Shown here: piece after piece, positions 44,803 through 52,437 of the stretch
How the letters are laid out: every line of letters starts with the position of its first letter
Numbering within the stretch: position 1 is the first letter of the stretch
Origin: AP-15 sp963700185
GTDB lineage: Bacteria > Pseudomonadota > Alphaproteobacteria > ATCC43930 > CGMCC-115725
Reading direction: 5' to 3'
Length of the DNA stretch: 64,000 nt
Assembly (NCBI GenBank): GCA_963700185.1
Contig: CAVOWP010000008.1
Location: forward strand, 288,884-352,883
The notes under the pieces: model-generated
The model's database searches: none
Told to the model about the DNA's origin: nothing
The model's input: the letters and a program-made list of their open reading frames with translations, nothing else
Made by a program: the position numbers and the translations under genes

Positions 44803-45036
44803 TCACAGGCGGCTGCGCCTGGCAGGGCACGGCTTGCCTTTGCGGCGTTCGGCCTGCTTCCGCATCACGCGCGTCTGCACGGCGGTCTCATAGGCGGCGC
44901 GGATCGAGAGCGTTTGTTCGTGCCGGCACTTTTCGAGCCGCAGGCCGATGAAGCCCCGGACGCAAAACCACAAGAGATGCTGATCAGGCGGAACCCGGCA
45001 TGCCGGATGGATCACGGGCCGCATGTCGCACGGCAT
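44803..45036 (-). CDS. Doubtful small ORF
   Basis: 77 codons, with the first 18 overlapping the toxin gene. The part LRLEKCRHEQTLSIRAAYET and the basic end MRKQAERRKGKPCPARRSRL look more natural than a random frame, and nothing else fills 44803-44983. No ribosome-binding site is clear. It may be a real small protein or a remnant. Confidence 0.25.
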   Translation of the reverse strand: MPCDMRPVIHPACRVPPDQHLLWFCVRGFIGLRLEKCRHEQTLSIRAAYETAVQTRVMRKQAERRKGKPCPARRSRL

Positions 45037-45277
45037 GGATGATGAGCTCGGTCTCGGTGGCCTCGTAAAAAACCAGATAGGGGTATGGCGTGATGCTCAT
45101 CCGGCGGGTGGCCGGATCGTCCGTGCGGCGGCCGATATTCGGGTACAGCAACAGTAGATCGGTGAGGGCTTTGATCCGGGCCTGAACCCGACGCGCGCCC
45201 TGTGGCGAATGCGCGGCGATGTAGTCGAGGATCGCGCTAAGGTCGGCAAGTGCCGGAAGGGTGTAGCGAAGCCTCAC
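44984..45277 (-). CDS. RelE/ParE-family toxin
   Basis: 97 residues. Reads MRLRYTLPALADLSAILDYI, then RVQARIKALTDLLLLYPNIGR and a beta end ITPYPYLVFYEATETELIIHAVRH, the ParE/RelE fold with the family C-terminal His-Ala-x-Arg. The start overlaps the antitoxin stop (ATGA). ParE toxins poison gyrase and RelE toxins cut mRNA on the ribosome; the fold alone does not decide. Intact, unlike the VapBC pair at 3 kb. Confidence 0.88.
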   Translation of the reverse strand: MRLRYTLPALADLSAILDYIAAHSPQGARRVQARIKALTDLLLLYPNIGRRTDDPATRRMSITPYPYLVFYEATETELIIHAVRHAARDPSGMPGSA

Positions 45278-45504
45278 AGACCGTGTTTAGCCCAGACCGC
45301 CCGCACCTGCTCATCGGTCGCAAACTCGCCACGGGCAGCGGCAGCTTTTGAGGCGGCGATGGCGGCTTGTTCTTCGAGCGTGAGCGGCACCGGCGGTTCA
45401 TCATCAGCACCCGCCAGCCGGAGAACAACATGGGCGATGTCGTCCTGCTCGTCCGGGGAAAGGTTGCGCGCGGCTTCGAGCGCTTGATCGAGAAGTTTGG
45501 TCAT
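45274..45504 (-). CDS. Antitoxin of the RelE/ParE toxin
   Basis: 76 residues from ATG at 45504. Helical, with AARNLSPDEQDDIAHVVLRL and a C-terminal region LTLEEQAAIAASKAAAARGE followed by VRAVWAKHGL, a pattern typical of antitoxins that precede ParE-type toxins. No clear DNA-binding domain beyond the short N-terminus. It overlaps the toxin start by 4 bases and should be made in excess. The leader to 45609 is not conserved with the other leaders. 45505-45749 shows no gene. Confidence 0.82.
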   Translation of the reverse strand: MTKLLDQALEAARNLSPDEQDDIAHVVLRLAGADDEPPVPLTLEEQAAIAASKAAAARGEFATDEQVRAVWAKHGL

Positions 45505-45749
45505 TTGGTGCCTGCGCCTGAAAATACCGTAGCAATTATGTAGATTATCACACATCTTTGCTGGCTGCAAAAGATAATGACCGTGCCCTGTGGCGCAAGC
45601 ATCGAGCAATCGTTGACGGCGGCGGGGTACAGGGTGACGACGATGCGGCGGAATTTAGAGCTGTCGCGGTAGAGTTCTTCGCTGCGGCGTGTGACCGCTT
45701 TTTTAAGCGGTGTCATGGCTGCGTCTCCCTGTTCTGGTGGTTGGTGGTG

Positions 45750-46145
45750 TTAAATGGTGGTCGCTTCGGCGATGGCCTCGGCGACGATTTTCGGGCATTG
45801 GGTGTAGTAGCCCTTGCGTTTGGACGCTTCGATGTCGGCAAACGTCATGCGGACGAATTCAAGCGCTTCGAGCATTTTGTCCGCTGCGTATTGGCGCGCG
45901 TCCATGGGCGTGATCGGAAAGTCGTGGCCGTCCAGAACGTCTTCGTTTGTCTCGTCGATTTGCATGCTGACGATGGAGGGCAATGCGAGATTATCGTATT
46001 GAGGGTCGAACCAGGTTATATCCTGGACCCTGGCCTTGAATTCCTTGATGGCCAGTTTGCGGACGGCTTCATCATTCTCTGCATCAATGGTGTGTTCGGC
46101 GTACATACGAATATAGGCTCCGAAAAGGACGCGGTACTGCTTCAT
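45750..46145 (-). CDS. Plasmid-type hypothetical protein
   Basis: 131 residues from ATG at 46145, with AGGGAGG about 8 bases upstream. Starts MKQYRVLFGAYIRMYAEHTI and includes EALEFVRMTFADIEASKRKG. The first 60 residues look like an alpha-beta unit similar to that in the 305-residue protein two genes upstream, which has KTYKAEFFTAADYAFRNFEA. No function known. It is part of the minus-strand run 44-49.5 kb. Confidence 0.65.
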   Translation of the reverse strand: MKQYRVLFGAYIRMYAEHTIDAENDEAVRKLAIKEFKARVQDITWFDPQYDNLALPSIVSMQIDETNEDVLDGHDFPITPMDARQYAADKMLEALEFVRMTFADIEASKRKGYYTQCPKIVAEAIAEATTI

Positions 46146-46219
46146 GGCAAATTCCTCCCTGCTGGTGGTTGTGGTGACGCGATTTTCTGTTTGGTGGTCT
46201 TGTTCGACGCGGCTTTCCG

Positions 46220-46507
46220 TCAATGCCGCGTGAGCTTGGCGAGCGCTGCGGAAAGGTCGCGCTCGTTGATGCTGCTGAAACCGGCGAAGCGGCTGGTACG
46301 GTCGACCAGAATTTGATCCCAGATGCCGCGGGTGTCGCGGTAAATGACGTGACACCTGGACAAATCGAAGCCTTGCCGGGTCAGATCGTCGATGACGTTC
46401 TCGGCGTCGTTGGTGACGCTTCTGGCGCCTTCATGATCCACGATGGCAATGACGTTGCCATGAACGGCCGAGCTGTAAACCGCGCGGAGTTTGTTTTTAA
46501 GAAGCAT
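46220..46507 (-). CDS. Plasmid-type hypothetical protein
   Basis: 95 residues from ATG at 46507, which overlaps the end of the next gene upstream by 11 bases. Reads MLLKNKLRAVYSSAVHGNVI, then RSVTNDAENVIDDLTRQGFD and RDTRGIWDQILVD. The pattern of a central helix and two strands looks like a small regulatory or binding fold, but I recognise no family. A much longer frame through 47206 is a shadow of the upstream gene. Confidence 0.65.
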   Translation of the reverse strand: MLLKNKLRAVYSSAVHGNVIAIVDHEGARSVTNDAENVIDDLTRQGFDLSRCHVIYRDTRGIWDQILVDRTSRFAGFSSINERDLSAALAKLTRH

Positions 46508-47414
46508 TGGAATCCCCTGTTTTTGCTTTTGAGATAGCGGCTTCAAACCCGCGCGCATCAAACTGGTCGTGTTCGACGCCAAGTGCGTGAAATACAGCGG
46601 CGCGCAGTTCGGGCATACCGACTTCGTTATAGATGCCACACTGCGGAAGCATTGCCAAAACGCGCACGGATTGCTTGAGCAATTCCGGCCCGGCCTTGCG
46701 CAGGCGATAGTCGTCGCTTTCCCACGATGCGAGCGTGCCGCGTTCGCTGTCCCAGATCTGGATCTGGTCGAGGCCGGCATTGTCGTCGTAGCTCCGGAAA
46801 TCCAGCTCGCCGATATCATTGTCGTAAAACTGGCGCGCGAGCTGCAGCGCCTGCTCGGGAGTCTCGGCTTCGAAGTTGCGGAACGCATAGTCCGCGGCGG
46901 TGAAAAACTCGGCCTTGTAGGTTTTGGTGGTGACGGCGTCTGCCTGCGGGGCAGTGACCGGTCGTTGAGAAGGCGGCGTCTCGGACGCGTCTCCGGCTGA
47001 GATTTGTGGCGCGAGATTGTCGGCTGCGGTTTCGGCCGCGTAGTGGATGCGGGCGCGCGACAGCTCGTCGTCGAAATCGACGGCATTGCGGTCGCACCAA
47101 TGCATCGCGTCGCAGGGCAGGTCGGCGAGGGCGTCGACGAAATCAGCGCCGGTCGCCGACTGGAAATGCCGCAACGCGGCGGCGGCCCACGCGGCGCGGT
47201 CGTCATTCATGACCTCAGGATCAGGCGGCACGGGATTCTCATTGGCGGGATGCCCGGCCAGTGCTTCATAGGCGTAGGACACGGCATGGCGGCAATCTTC
47301 ATACGGGGCCTGGTACCGGTGGCAGCTGTTCGTCAGGAGACGAAGGACTTGCTGGCGGGCTGCGGCGTGCGGAAGGAGCTGTTGAATGGCGGTGGCCTGG
47401 TTGTGGTTGGTCAT
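46497..47414 (-). CDS. Plasmid-type hypothetical protein with repeated alpha-beta unit
   Basis: 305 residues from ATG at 47414, with GGGAG 8 bases upstream. The N-terminal half is helical with Cys and His (LLTNSCHRYQAPYEDCRHAV). The C-terminal half has YKAEFFTAADYAFRNFEAET and DQIQIWDSERGTLASWESDD, ending GFEAAISKAKTGDSNAS. No signal or membrane helix. I recognise it as an uncharacterised gene type of alphaproteobacterial plasmids and ICEs. It may be translationally coupled to the 95-residue gene. Confidence 0.68.
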   Translation of the reverse strand: MTNHNQATAIQQLLPHAAARQQVLRLLTNSCHRYQAPYEDCRHAVSYAYEALAGHPANENPVPPDPEVMNDDRAAWAAAALRHFQSATGADFVDALADLPCDAMHWCDRNAVDFDDELSRARIHYAAETAADNLAPQISAGDASETPPSQRPVTAPQADAVTTKTYKAEFFTAADYAFRNFEAETPEQALQLARQFYDNDIGELDFRSYDDNAGLDQIQIWDSERGTLASWESDDYRLRKAGPELLKQSVRVLAMLPQCGIYNEVGMPELRAAVFHALGVEHDQFDARGFEAAISKAKTGDSNAS

Positions 47415-47458
47415 GGCGTAATCTCCCTTTGTTGTTGATCGTTGGACATCGCAGTAGC

Positions 47459-48070
47459 TCAAACAGCAGCCTGCGTCGGGCCGGAACTTTGGGGCTCGGT
47501 GATCGTCGCCGCGGCGAGCGTCACGGCTCGCAAGCGGCAGTAAAATCCGGGCCGGTCGAGAGCTTCGAAGATCGGCGTCCGCCGGCGGAAATGCGCGACG
47601 CGGAACGCGCTCGCGGTGATGCCGCCGGAGAAGCGGACGGCGGCCGGCAGCAAGAGGATGGCGCCGACGCGCAGCGCTTGGCGCCGGTCGCGCCGCTGGC
47701 GCTGCTCATTGTGTCGCGCGGCAACGTGGGCCCGCCACTCGGCGGCGTAACCGATACGGGGCAGATCGGCGAGCGGAGAAAGAAGGCGCATGATGCGCTG
47801 GGGACAGTCGTATTCGCACGGTCCCATGACCTCATCCTGGTCCTTGTAGCCGAAGCCGTACTTTTTGGTATTGGAGATCAGAATGACGGCCGCGAGGACA
47901 AAGGAGCGGCCGGTTTTCTTGTCGGTGGATTTGACGGCGAGGTAAACGGTGTTGCCGGCGCGCGCGCCGTCGAGCGTCTGTAACGTGTGGGTATCGCAGT
48001 CGTAGTTGTACTTGGCCATCAGATAGCCAAGCGGATCGTCGACGGGGTCGCGGTGATAGAGCCAGCCCAT
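47459..48070 (-). CDS. Plasmid-type hypothetical protein
   Basis: 203 residues from ATG at 48070. Starts MGWLYHRDPVDDPLGYLMAK, followed by GNTVYLAVKSTDKKTGRSFV and GPCEYDCPQRIMRLLSPLAD. It reads like the small conserved proteins that accompany DUF3846-type genes on plasmids. The C-terminal 100 residues are arginine-rich and less family-like, so the 3' end may have been altered. Function unknown. Confidence 0.66.
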   Translation of the reverse strand: MGWLYHRDPVDDPLGYLMAKYNYDCDTHTLQTLDGARAGNTVYLAVKSTDKKTGRSFVLAAVILISNTKKYGFGYKDQDEVMGPCEYDCPQRIMRLLSPLADLPRIGYAAEWRAHVAARHNEQRQRRDRRQALRVGAILLLPAAVRFSGGITASAFRVAHFRRRTPIFEALDRPGFYCRLRAVTLAAATITEPQSSGPTQAAV

Positions 48071-48212
48071 GATCGGTCTCCTTCGTTGAGGCCGCACGGG
48101 ACCGATCGCACGAATGCGGCGGGCCGCGCGGCGAGGCACACCGGGTTGGTGTGAATTCGGAAACTGATATCGGAAGCCGGGCTGTGATCAGCGCGGTTGG
48201 TCGGCGGCGGTT

Positions 48213-48665
48213 TCAGCCGTCCGGGGGTGGACTTGAGGACGCCTGTTGACGGGCGTTATCCATCGGAAGCGCCGCGGGACCGTCTTCGTGGTGGAGTAAC
48301 GCGATGCCGCGGGCCGCGGCGAAGTCAGCGACGAGGTCGAGCGCCCAATCTTGGGCCGCGTCTGCGACATGGCCGTCGCTTGACCATTTGCCGGCAACGC
48401 GATCGCATGCCGATTGCACCAGGCTTTCCAGTTCGGGGTGGGGCTGCCAATGACAATCGAGCGCGGTCTGCAGGCAATCGTCGACCGAGAATGTTTCAAG
48501 CGGGTACCAGCCGGCGACCGCCTGGCAGTCGTAGATGATGTCGTTAGCCTGATCCGCATCGATCCGGTTGCGGGCGTAGGCAATGGCAAGACGGTAGCGC
48601 TGGATCTTCTCGCGTACGCGGCATTGCAGGATGAAAATCCGGCTGATGAGTTGTTGGCGGTTCAT
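48213..48665 (-). CDS. Plasmid-type hypothetical protein
   Basis: 150 residues from ATG at 48665, with AGGGAG upstream. Mostly helical: MNRQQLISRIFILQCRVREK, then YARNRIDADQANDIIYDCQA, and a tail of low complexity. No known domain. It shares the minus-strand run and the short AGGGAG-type ribosome-binding site of its neighbours. The 142 bases before the preceding gene carry no leader element. Confidence 0.62.
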   Translation of the reverse strand: MNRQQLISRIFILQCRVREKIQRYRLAIAYARNRIDADQANDIIYDCQAVAGWYPLETFSVDDCLQTALDCHWQPHPELESLVQSACDRVAGKWSSDGHVADAAQDWALDLVADFAAARGIALLHHEDGPAALPMDNARQQASSSPPPDG

Positions 48666-48739
48666 TGGCTGGCTCCCTGTTTGAGATTGTCGGAAGGAGC
48701 TCGCGACAGCGCCCTTCGATTTTCGATTCAATGCGTCCG

Positions 48740-49072
48740 TCACCACTGACGCGCGGCGGCGAGATCCATGAACGTCACGCGTTCTTTGATCCAGTCGAGC
48801 GGCAGATTGCAGGCCGCTTCGTCGCCATCCTCGGTCGAGGCGAGGATGACGCCATTGTCGGCGAGCGGCTGATGACCGTCTTTGAACATGAAGAAATGCT
48901 GCGGGTTGTGCAGCAGTCCTTCGTCATTGACGTAGCAGTGGTGGTTGTCGTCGAGGCCGTCATGGACGGACGCGATCAGCCCACCGACGATCCGTTGCAG
49001 GGATTTCAGTGAACCGTCGATTTCGGTTTCAGTGACCGTGCGGTCCTGGGCATTGATGATGATCGCGCGCAT
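48740..49072 (-). CDS. DUF3846-like protein
   Basis: 110 residues from ATG at 49072. The N-terminus MRAIIINAQDRTVTETEIDG and then LKSLQRIVGGLIASVHD match the DUF3846 pattern; HHCYVNDEGLLHNPQHFFMF is also typical. Small phage- and plasmid-borne proteins of unknown role. The gene is preceded by the third shared leader. Confidence 0.7.
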   Translation of the reverse strand: MRAIIINAQDRTVTETEIDGSLKSLQRIVGGLIASVHDGLDDNHHCYVNDEGLLHNPQHFFMFKDGHQPLADNGVILASTEDGDEAACNLPLDWIKERVTFMDLAAARQW

Positions 49073-49164
49073 GTGAGGCCTCCGGAAGGGGGTTGAGGGA
49101 CGAACCGGGGCGCTCTCTTTGGGCCTCCCGATTCAATCCCTTTCCGGTTGCCCTCTCACTCTCT
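49073..49164 (-). promoter_or_regulatory. Shared leader element, copy 3 (before DUF3846-like gene)
   Basis: AGAGTGAGAGG lies at 49152-49163 and GAGAGCGC at 49110-49117, 42 bases apart as in copy 1. CCGG and TGAA occur at the same relative places, but the stem is weaker here (CCGG against TCGG). GGAGG lies 9 bases before the ATG. Confidence 0.6.
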
Positions 49165-49195
49165 ACGCGGCCGCAGGGTGGGGCTGGCCGACGTG

Positions 49196-49567
49196 TCAGG
49201 ACTGATCGCGCCGCTGTCCGTTTTCGGCCGGCTGCTCCGCGCGATCGGGCCGGTCGTCGAGGCGGCCGGCGCGGCCCATCCACGGCAAGGGCCGGATGGC
49301 GCGCATCCAGTCGGCGAAGGACGGGATGAAGCCGAGGTCCTGCTGCACGTGCTGCTCGCCGACATAGCGCGTCGGGATCACGCGCCCGGTCGACAGTGTG
49401 ATCGTCGGGCCGAAGATCGTCTCCAGCATGAAAATCCCCTCGGCGTGGTGCCGGAGGGCGCGATGCCGGAAGTCAGCGGCAATGCTCTTTGACTGGTCGA
49501 ACCACGTGTGGAGGGGCATGTAGTCGGAAGCCTCGCCGCCCCATTTCTTCACCGAAGCAAGGGCCAT
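49196..49567 (-). pseudogene. DUF6915-like protein that has lost its start
   Basis: The surviving protein begins at LASVKKWGG and continues YMPLHTWFDQSKSIAADFRH, AEGIFMLETIFGPTITLSTG, RVIPTRYVGEQHV and FIPSFADWMRAIRP. Family members, from memory, begin with about six more residues (MAHPYHHAL). At that point the sequence switches to the end of ligB. An ATG happens to fall at the join (49567), so a nearly full protein of 123 residues could still be made if it is transcribed. Confidence 0.65.
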
Positions 49568-50121
49568 AGCTGGACATTGAGGTTATCCGGGAAGCTCTCC
49601 ACCGCTTTCCTGACGGCCGCGCCAAGGGCATAGCAACGCGCCCCAGTCGGCGGCGGGTACTGGATGACGTTAACCGCTAGTGGAATGACCCGTGCAGGCC
49701 ACCTGGCGGGGGCGCCGAACATCAGCGAGAGCGGAACTGTCAGGCCATGATCGACATCCATCTTGTTCACGATGGTGATGTCGAACTCATCGAGAATCAA
49801 CGACTGGGCTATGTGCCAGCCGAGATCGGGAGCGCCTTTCACAATCGGGACCGGCCGCGCGCCCCAGCCTTCATCCGCCGGCTTGAACTCCGCAGCGCAT
49901 CCCAGTGCGAAGGTCGCAATCAGATCGAGGCTGAAGGCGGTCGCATGATCGTTGTAGACAAGGATGACGACGTCGGGCGTGTTGCTCGACATCCATTCCC
50001 TGGTGGCTTTGAATCCATCGAACAAGGGTTGCCAGTAGGGCTCCCCTGTCTTGCCAAGATCAATGGCCGCGCCGATGGCGGGGACGTGGCTGCAACCGAT
50101 ACCGGCTGAGATCCGCGCCAT
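49549..50121 (-). pseudogene. ligB: Truncated extradiol dioxygenase beta subunit (LigB)
   Basis: About 187 codons of a gene that should encode about 300 residues. It begins MARISAGIGCSHVPAIGAAI with iron ligand His12, and keeps VVILVYNDHATAF with the second iron His near residue 59. It stops just after SFPDNLNVQLW, where the family continues GTGGMSHQL. The catalytic histidine of that motif (His195 in Sphingobium LigB) and the third iron ligand (Glu242) are therefore gone. The last four codons come from the neighbouring block. The start overlaps the ligA stop. Confidence 0.88.
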
Positions 50122-50525
50122 CACATTCCACCTTCCGCGGGGTTGGCCGGTTGCGGCATGGTAAGCGGTGCGCCCGGCGCCCGGCCCCCGCGCACCATCA
50201 TCGCCGTGTAGCTCTCGGGGGTCATGCCGGTCATGCTCGCCGCAAGCTGAACGAACGACTTGCCGTCCGTTGCGCCGATCTTGCCAAGGAAATAAATGTT
50301 TCCGCCTTCAGCGATCATGGCGTTGTAATCGCGACGCAGAACGGCCGACTTTTGCGTTTCGGTGAGATTCCACTCGCTGAGGTAAGCTTCTTCATCAGCC
50401 CTGAACCGATCGCGATTGGCTGGGATCAGCAGCGACATGCAGAACTGGTTGAGATGATAGCCACGGCGAGATTGCTCACCATCGAACACCGTCGTGCCCG
50501 GTATTCCCGAATATTCCTCTCTCAT
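50121..50525 (-). CDS. ligA: Protocatechuate 4,5-dioxygenase alpha subunit (LigA)
   Basis: 134 residues from ATG at 50525. It matches LigA in order: EEYSGIPGTTVFDGEQSRRG, YHLNQFCMSLL, EEAYLSEWNLTETQKSAVLR and DYNAMIAEGGNIYFLGKIGA, then SMTGMTPESY. The alpha subunit caps the active site of the beta subunit in the 4,5-ring-cleavage enzyme for protocatechuate or a relative such as gallate. Here the partner is truncated, so the enzyme is not functional unless a second ligB exists elsewhere. It is downstream of the Rieske oxygenase on the same strand. Confidence 0.9.
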   Translation of the reverse strand: MREEYSGIPGTTVFDGEQSRRGYHLNQFCMSLLIPANRDRFRADEEAYLSEWNLTETQKSAVLRRDYNAMIAEGGNIYFLGKIGATDGKSFVQLAASMTGMTPESYTAMMVRGGRAPGAPLTMPQPANPAEGGM

Positions 50526-50627
50526 TGTCCTAAGTCCTCTCCGTGCCCGCATGTATCGGCTCGAAGTTAACTGCATGGCACCCCGACGCGGGCCGGGAAT
50601 ACCTTGGCTCAGCGCAAACGAAGATAT

Positions 50628-51923
50628 TCAACCGTCCACCGTTTCGCCTGAGGGCACCTTCACCGTCCGGGCCCGGTAGACCTCGTCGATGCTGATATCC
50701 TTCTCAGCGCTGGTGAATCCGCCCCAAGCGCTGGCGTAAGCCGTGGGCGCATCTACGCCCGGCGGGATGGCGCCTTCGTCGCGCAGCGCAATGGCCGCAC
50801 GCAGCAAACGGCGGCGGGTCCGAGCAACCATGATATCGCTCGGGACCAGATGTTCGGATTGATGATCCGTGATCGGTCCCATGCTCTCGGTGATGCAGAC
50901 GTGCTGAAGCTCAAGACCCTCTATCCCGGTAAAGCTCTTGGTTCGCTGGACCTCGCGATCGATCCGGTAATCGTTCGTGCGGTTGGAAGCCAAACGCCAG
51001 CGTCCGTACCAGTCGGTCGTATTGGGCAAATACTCGTAGTTGAAGGAGACGCCGGGCGCTCCTCCCAACAGCTTATGCTTGTCCTCATTGTCGTGCGCCG
51101 ACAGGACAAAGCGCTTGTCGGAGATGCAGAACAACATGGTGTGTGTATCGTCCATAGGGACAAAAGCCCGCGCCACGCGATCGCGACCCAGTGGCGTGGG
51201 GGGCGGCTGCGTCCAGAACGGCAGGCTGAAGCTGGCGAAACGCCAATTCAGGTGCTGCTCGTCCTGCTCGCGGAAAGCGCCATAAAGAACGCCAACTTCC
51301 GTATCCACGACCTTATATTTGGGCGCGCGATTGGCGAGAGTCGGATCCTCGCTCTGCACCATGCCACCGTGCAGGAAACCGAGGTGCGACGTGTCGATCT
51401 CGCCCTCCATGGCCTGGAGATAATTGGATTGCCGCTGAAGGCACCAGATGCTCAGCTCTTCGTCATCCAGCCCAAGCGCCTGAAGGCCAGGAAGCTCGGG
51501 CGGGGTCTCCCGCGGCCCCATATAGAGCCAGATGAGTCCCGCCCGTTCCCGAACGCTGTAAGCCTTTGCCTTGATGCGGTTGCGCGTGGCCAGTGGACCC
51601 GGCAGGTTCGGCGCGTCGACACAATTGCCTTCCACGTCGAACTTCCAACCATGATAGACGCAGCGAATACCGTCATGCTCGTTGCGGCCGAAGAAAAGCG
51701 ATGCGCAGCGATGTGGGCATTTTTGATCCATAATGCCGACACGGCCCGACAAATCGCGAAAGGCGATTAACTGCTCGCCGAGCAGTTTGAGCCGCAACGG
51801 CGCCCCGTCCGGCGCCAGTTCAGACGACATGAGCGCCGGGATCCAGTATTGCCGCATGAATTGACCCATCGGCGTTCCCGGACCAACCCTGGTCAAGATT
51901 TCGGACTCCGCTGCCGTAGTCAT
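50628..51923 (-). CDS. Rieske-type aromatic oxygenase (phthalate dioxygenase family), copy 1
   Basis: 431 residues. The Rieske 2Fe-2S site is CPHRCASLFFG (Cys69, His71) and CVYHGWKFD (Cys88, His91). The mononuclear iron motif is EIDTSHLGFLHGG around residues 175-187 (His180, His185). This is the alpha-only oxygenase layout of phthalate 4,5-dioxygenase and vanillate demethylase relatives; it needs a separate reductase, none of which is in the window. It likely prepares a ring for LigAB-type cleavage. Upstream lies a repeat shared with the second Rieske gene. Confidence 0.9.
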   Translation of the reverse strand: MTTAAESEILTRVGPGTPMGQFMRQYWIPALMSSELAPDGAPLRLKLLGEQLIAFRDLSGRVGIMDQKCPHRCASLFFGRNEHDGIRCVYHGWKFDVEGNCVDAPNLPGPLATRNRIKAKAYSVRERAGLIWLYMGPRETPPELPGLQALGLDDEELSIWCLQRQSNYLQAMEGEIDTSHLGFLHGGMVQSEDPTLANRAPKYKVVDTEVGVLYGAFREQDEQHLNWRFASFSLPFWTQPPPTPLGRDRVARAFVPMDDTHTMLFCISDKRFVLSAHDNEDKHKLLGGAPGVSFNYEYLPNTTDWYGRWRLASNRTNDYRIDREVQRTKSFTGIEGLELQHVCITESMGPITDHQSEHLVPSDIMVARTRRRLLRAAIALRDEGAIPPGVDAPTAYASAWGGFTSAEKDISIDEVYRARTVKVPSGETVDG

Positions 51924-52437
51924 TTACCTTTCCCTTCCTCTCGGCGGCCTCTCAATAGGGGCGCTTGCGCCCCTATTGAAGGCCGGCATCAAACCAGCGG
52001 CCGCCATGATGGTCGCGTCCGCTCTCCATGAAAAATAAGTGCGAAAGCCGCCGGCCCGATGGAGAAGGCGGAATAGTGATTATCAGGAAGTTTTCATTGG
52101 GACGGCGGCGCGGGGGCGTTATTTGCGTTCTGCGATGTCAATTCGGCCACCCAGTTATTCTGATAGAACTGAGACATCATGGTCCGCAGCCATCACCCGA
52201 GCGTCATGATGAAAGCGCCGATGCCAATATTGTTTCACGGCAAATTCCGGGACGTCGATTGGCGGCGCTCAGCTGAGTGTCCAGGGCGCGTGCTCGCGTT
52301 CAACTGATCGATCACGGGCGAGCGGACAGAGCGCCGCGGCTCGCGTTTCCGGCGTAGCTCATCTCCGCCGAACTGAAACGGCGGCCTAGTGGCGCCCGCC
52401 ATCCTTGGTGGTCATGCCCCGCGAACGGAGGTCCAGG
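51924..52437. repeat. Segmental repeat, copy A (decayed lysR tail plus GMC upstream region)
   Basis: Nearly identical by eye to copy B (56599-57106), and the identity continues into the GMC coding region to 52752. The part 52094-52265 is the 3' end of the lysR gene at 58309-58482 (copy C) on the minus strand. A and B share a 2-base deletion against C, so both are non-coding. The right half, 52266-52437, is the GMC promoter and ribosome-binding region. Confidence 0.85.
51952..51979. terminator. Perfect 13-base palindromic hairpin
   Basis: TCAATAGGGGCGC and GCGCCCCTATTGA are exact inverted copies with two bases between. In copy B the same place is degenerate; copy C keeps only the right arm, just beyond the lysR stop. 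It therefore looks like the old terminator of lysR carried along in the repeat. Confidence 0.55.

Noticed and set aside
46220..47206. 328-codon minus-strand frame
   Set aside because: Its first 230 codons are a Ser/Arg/Pro-rich shadow of the 305-residue gene; only the last 95 codons are a plausible separate gene.
50850..51770. 306-codon plus-strand frame opposite the Rieske gene
   Set aside because: The minus strand has both iron-binding motifs; the plus frame has none.
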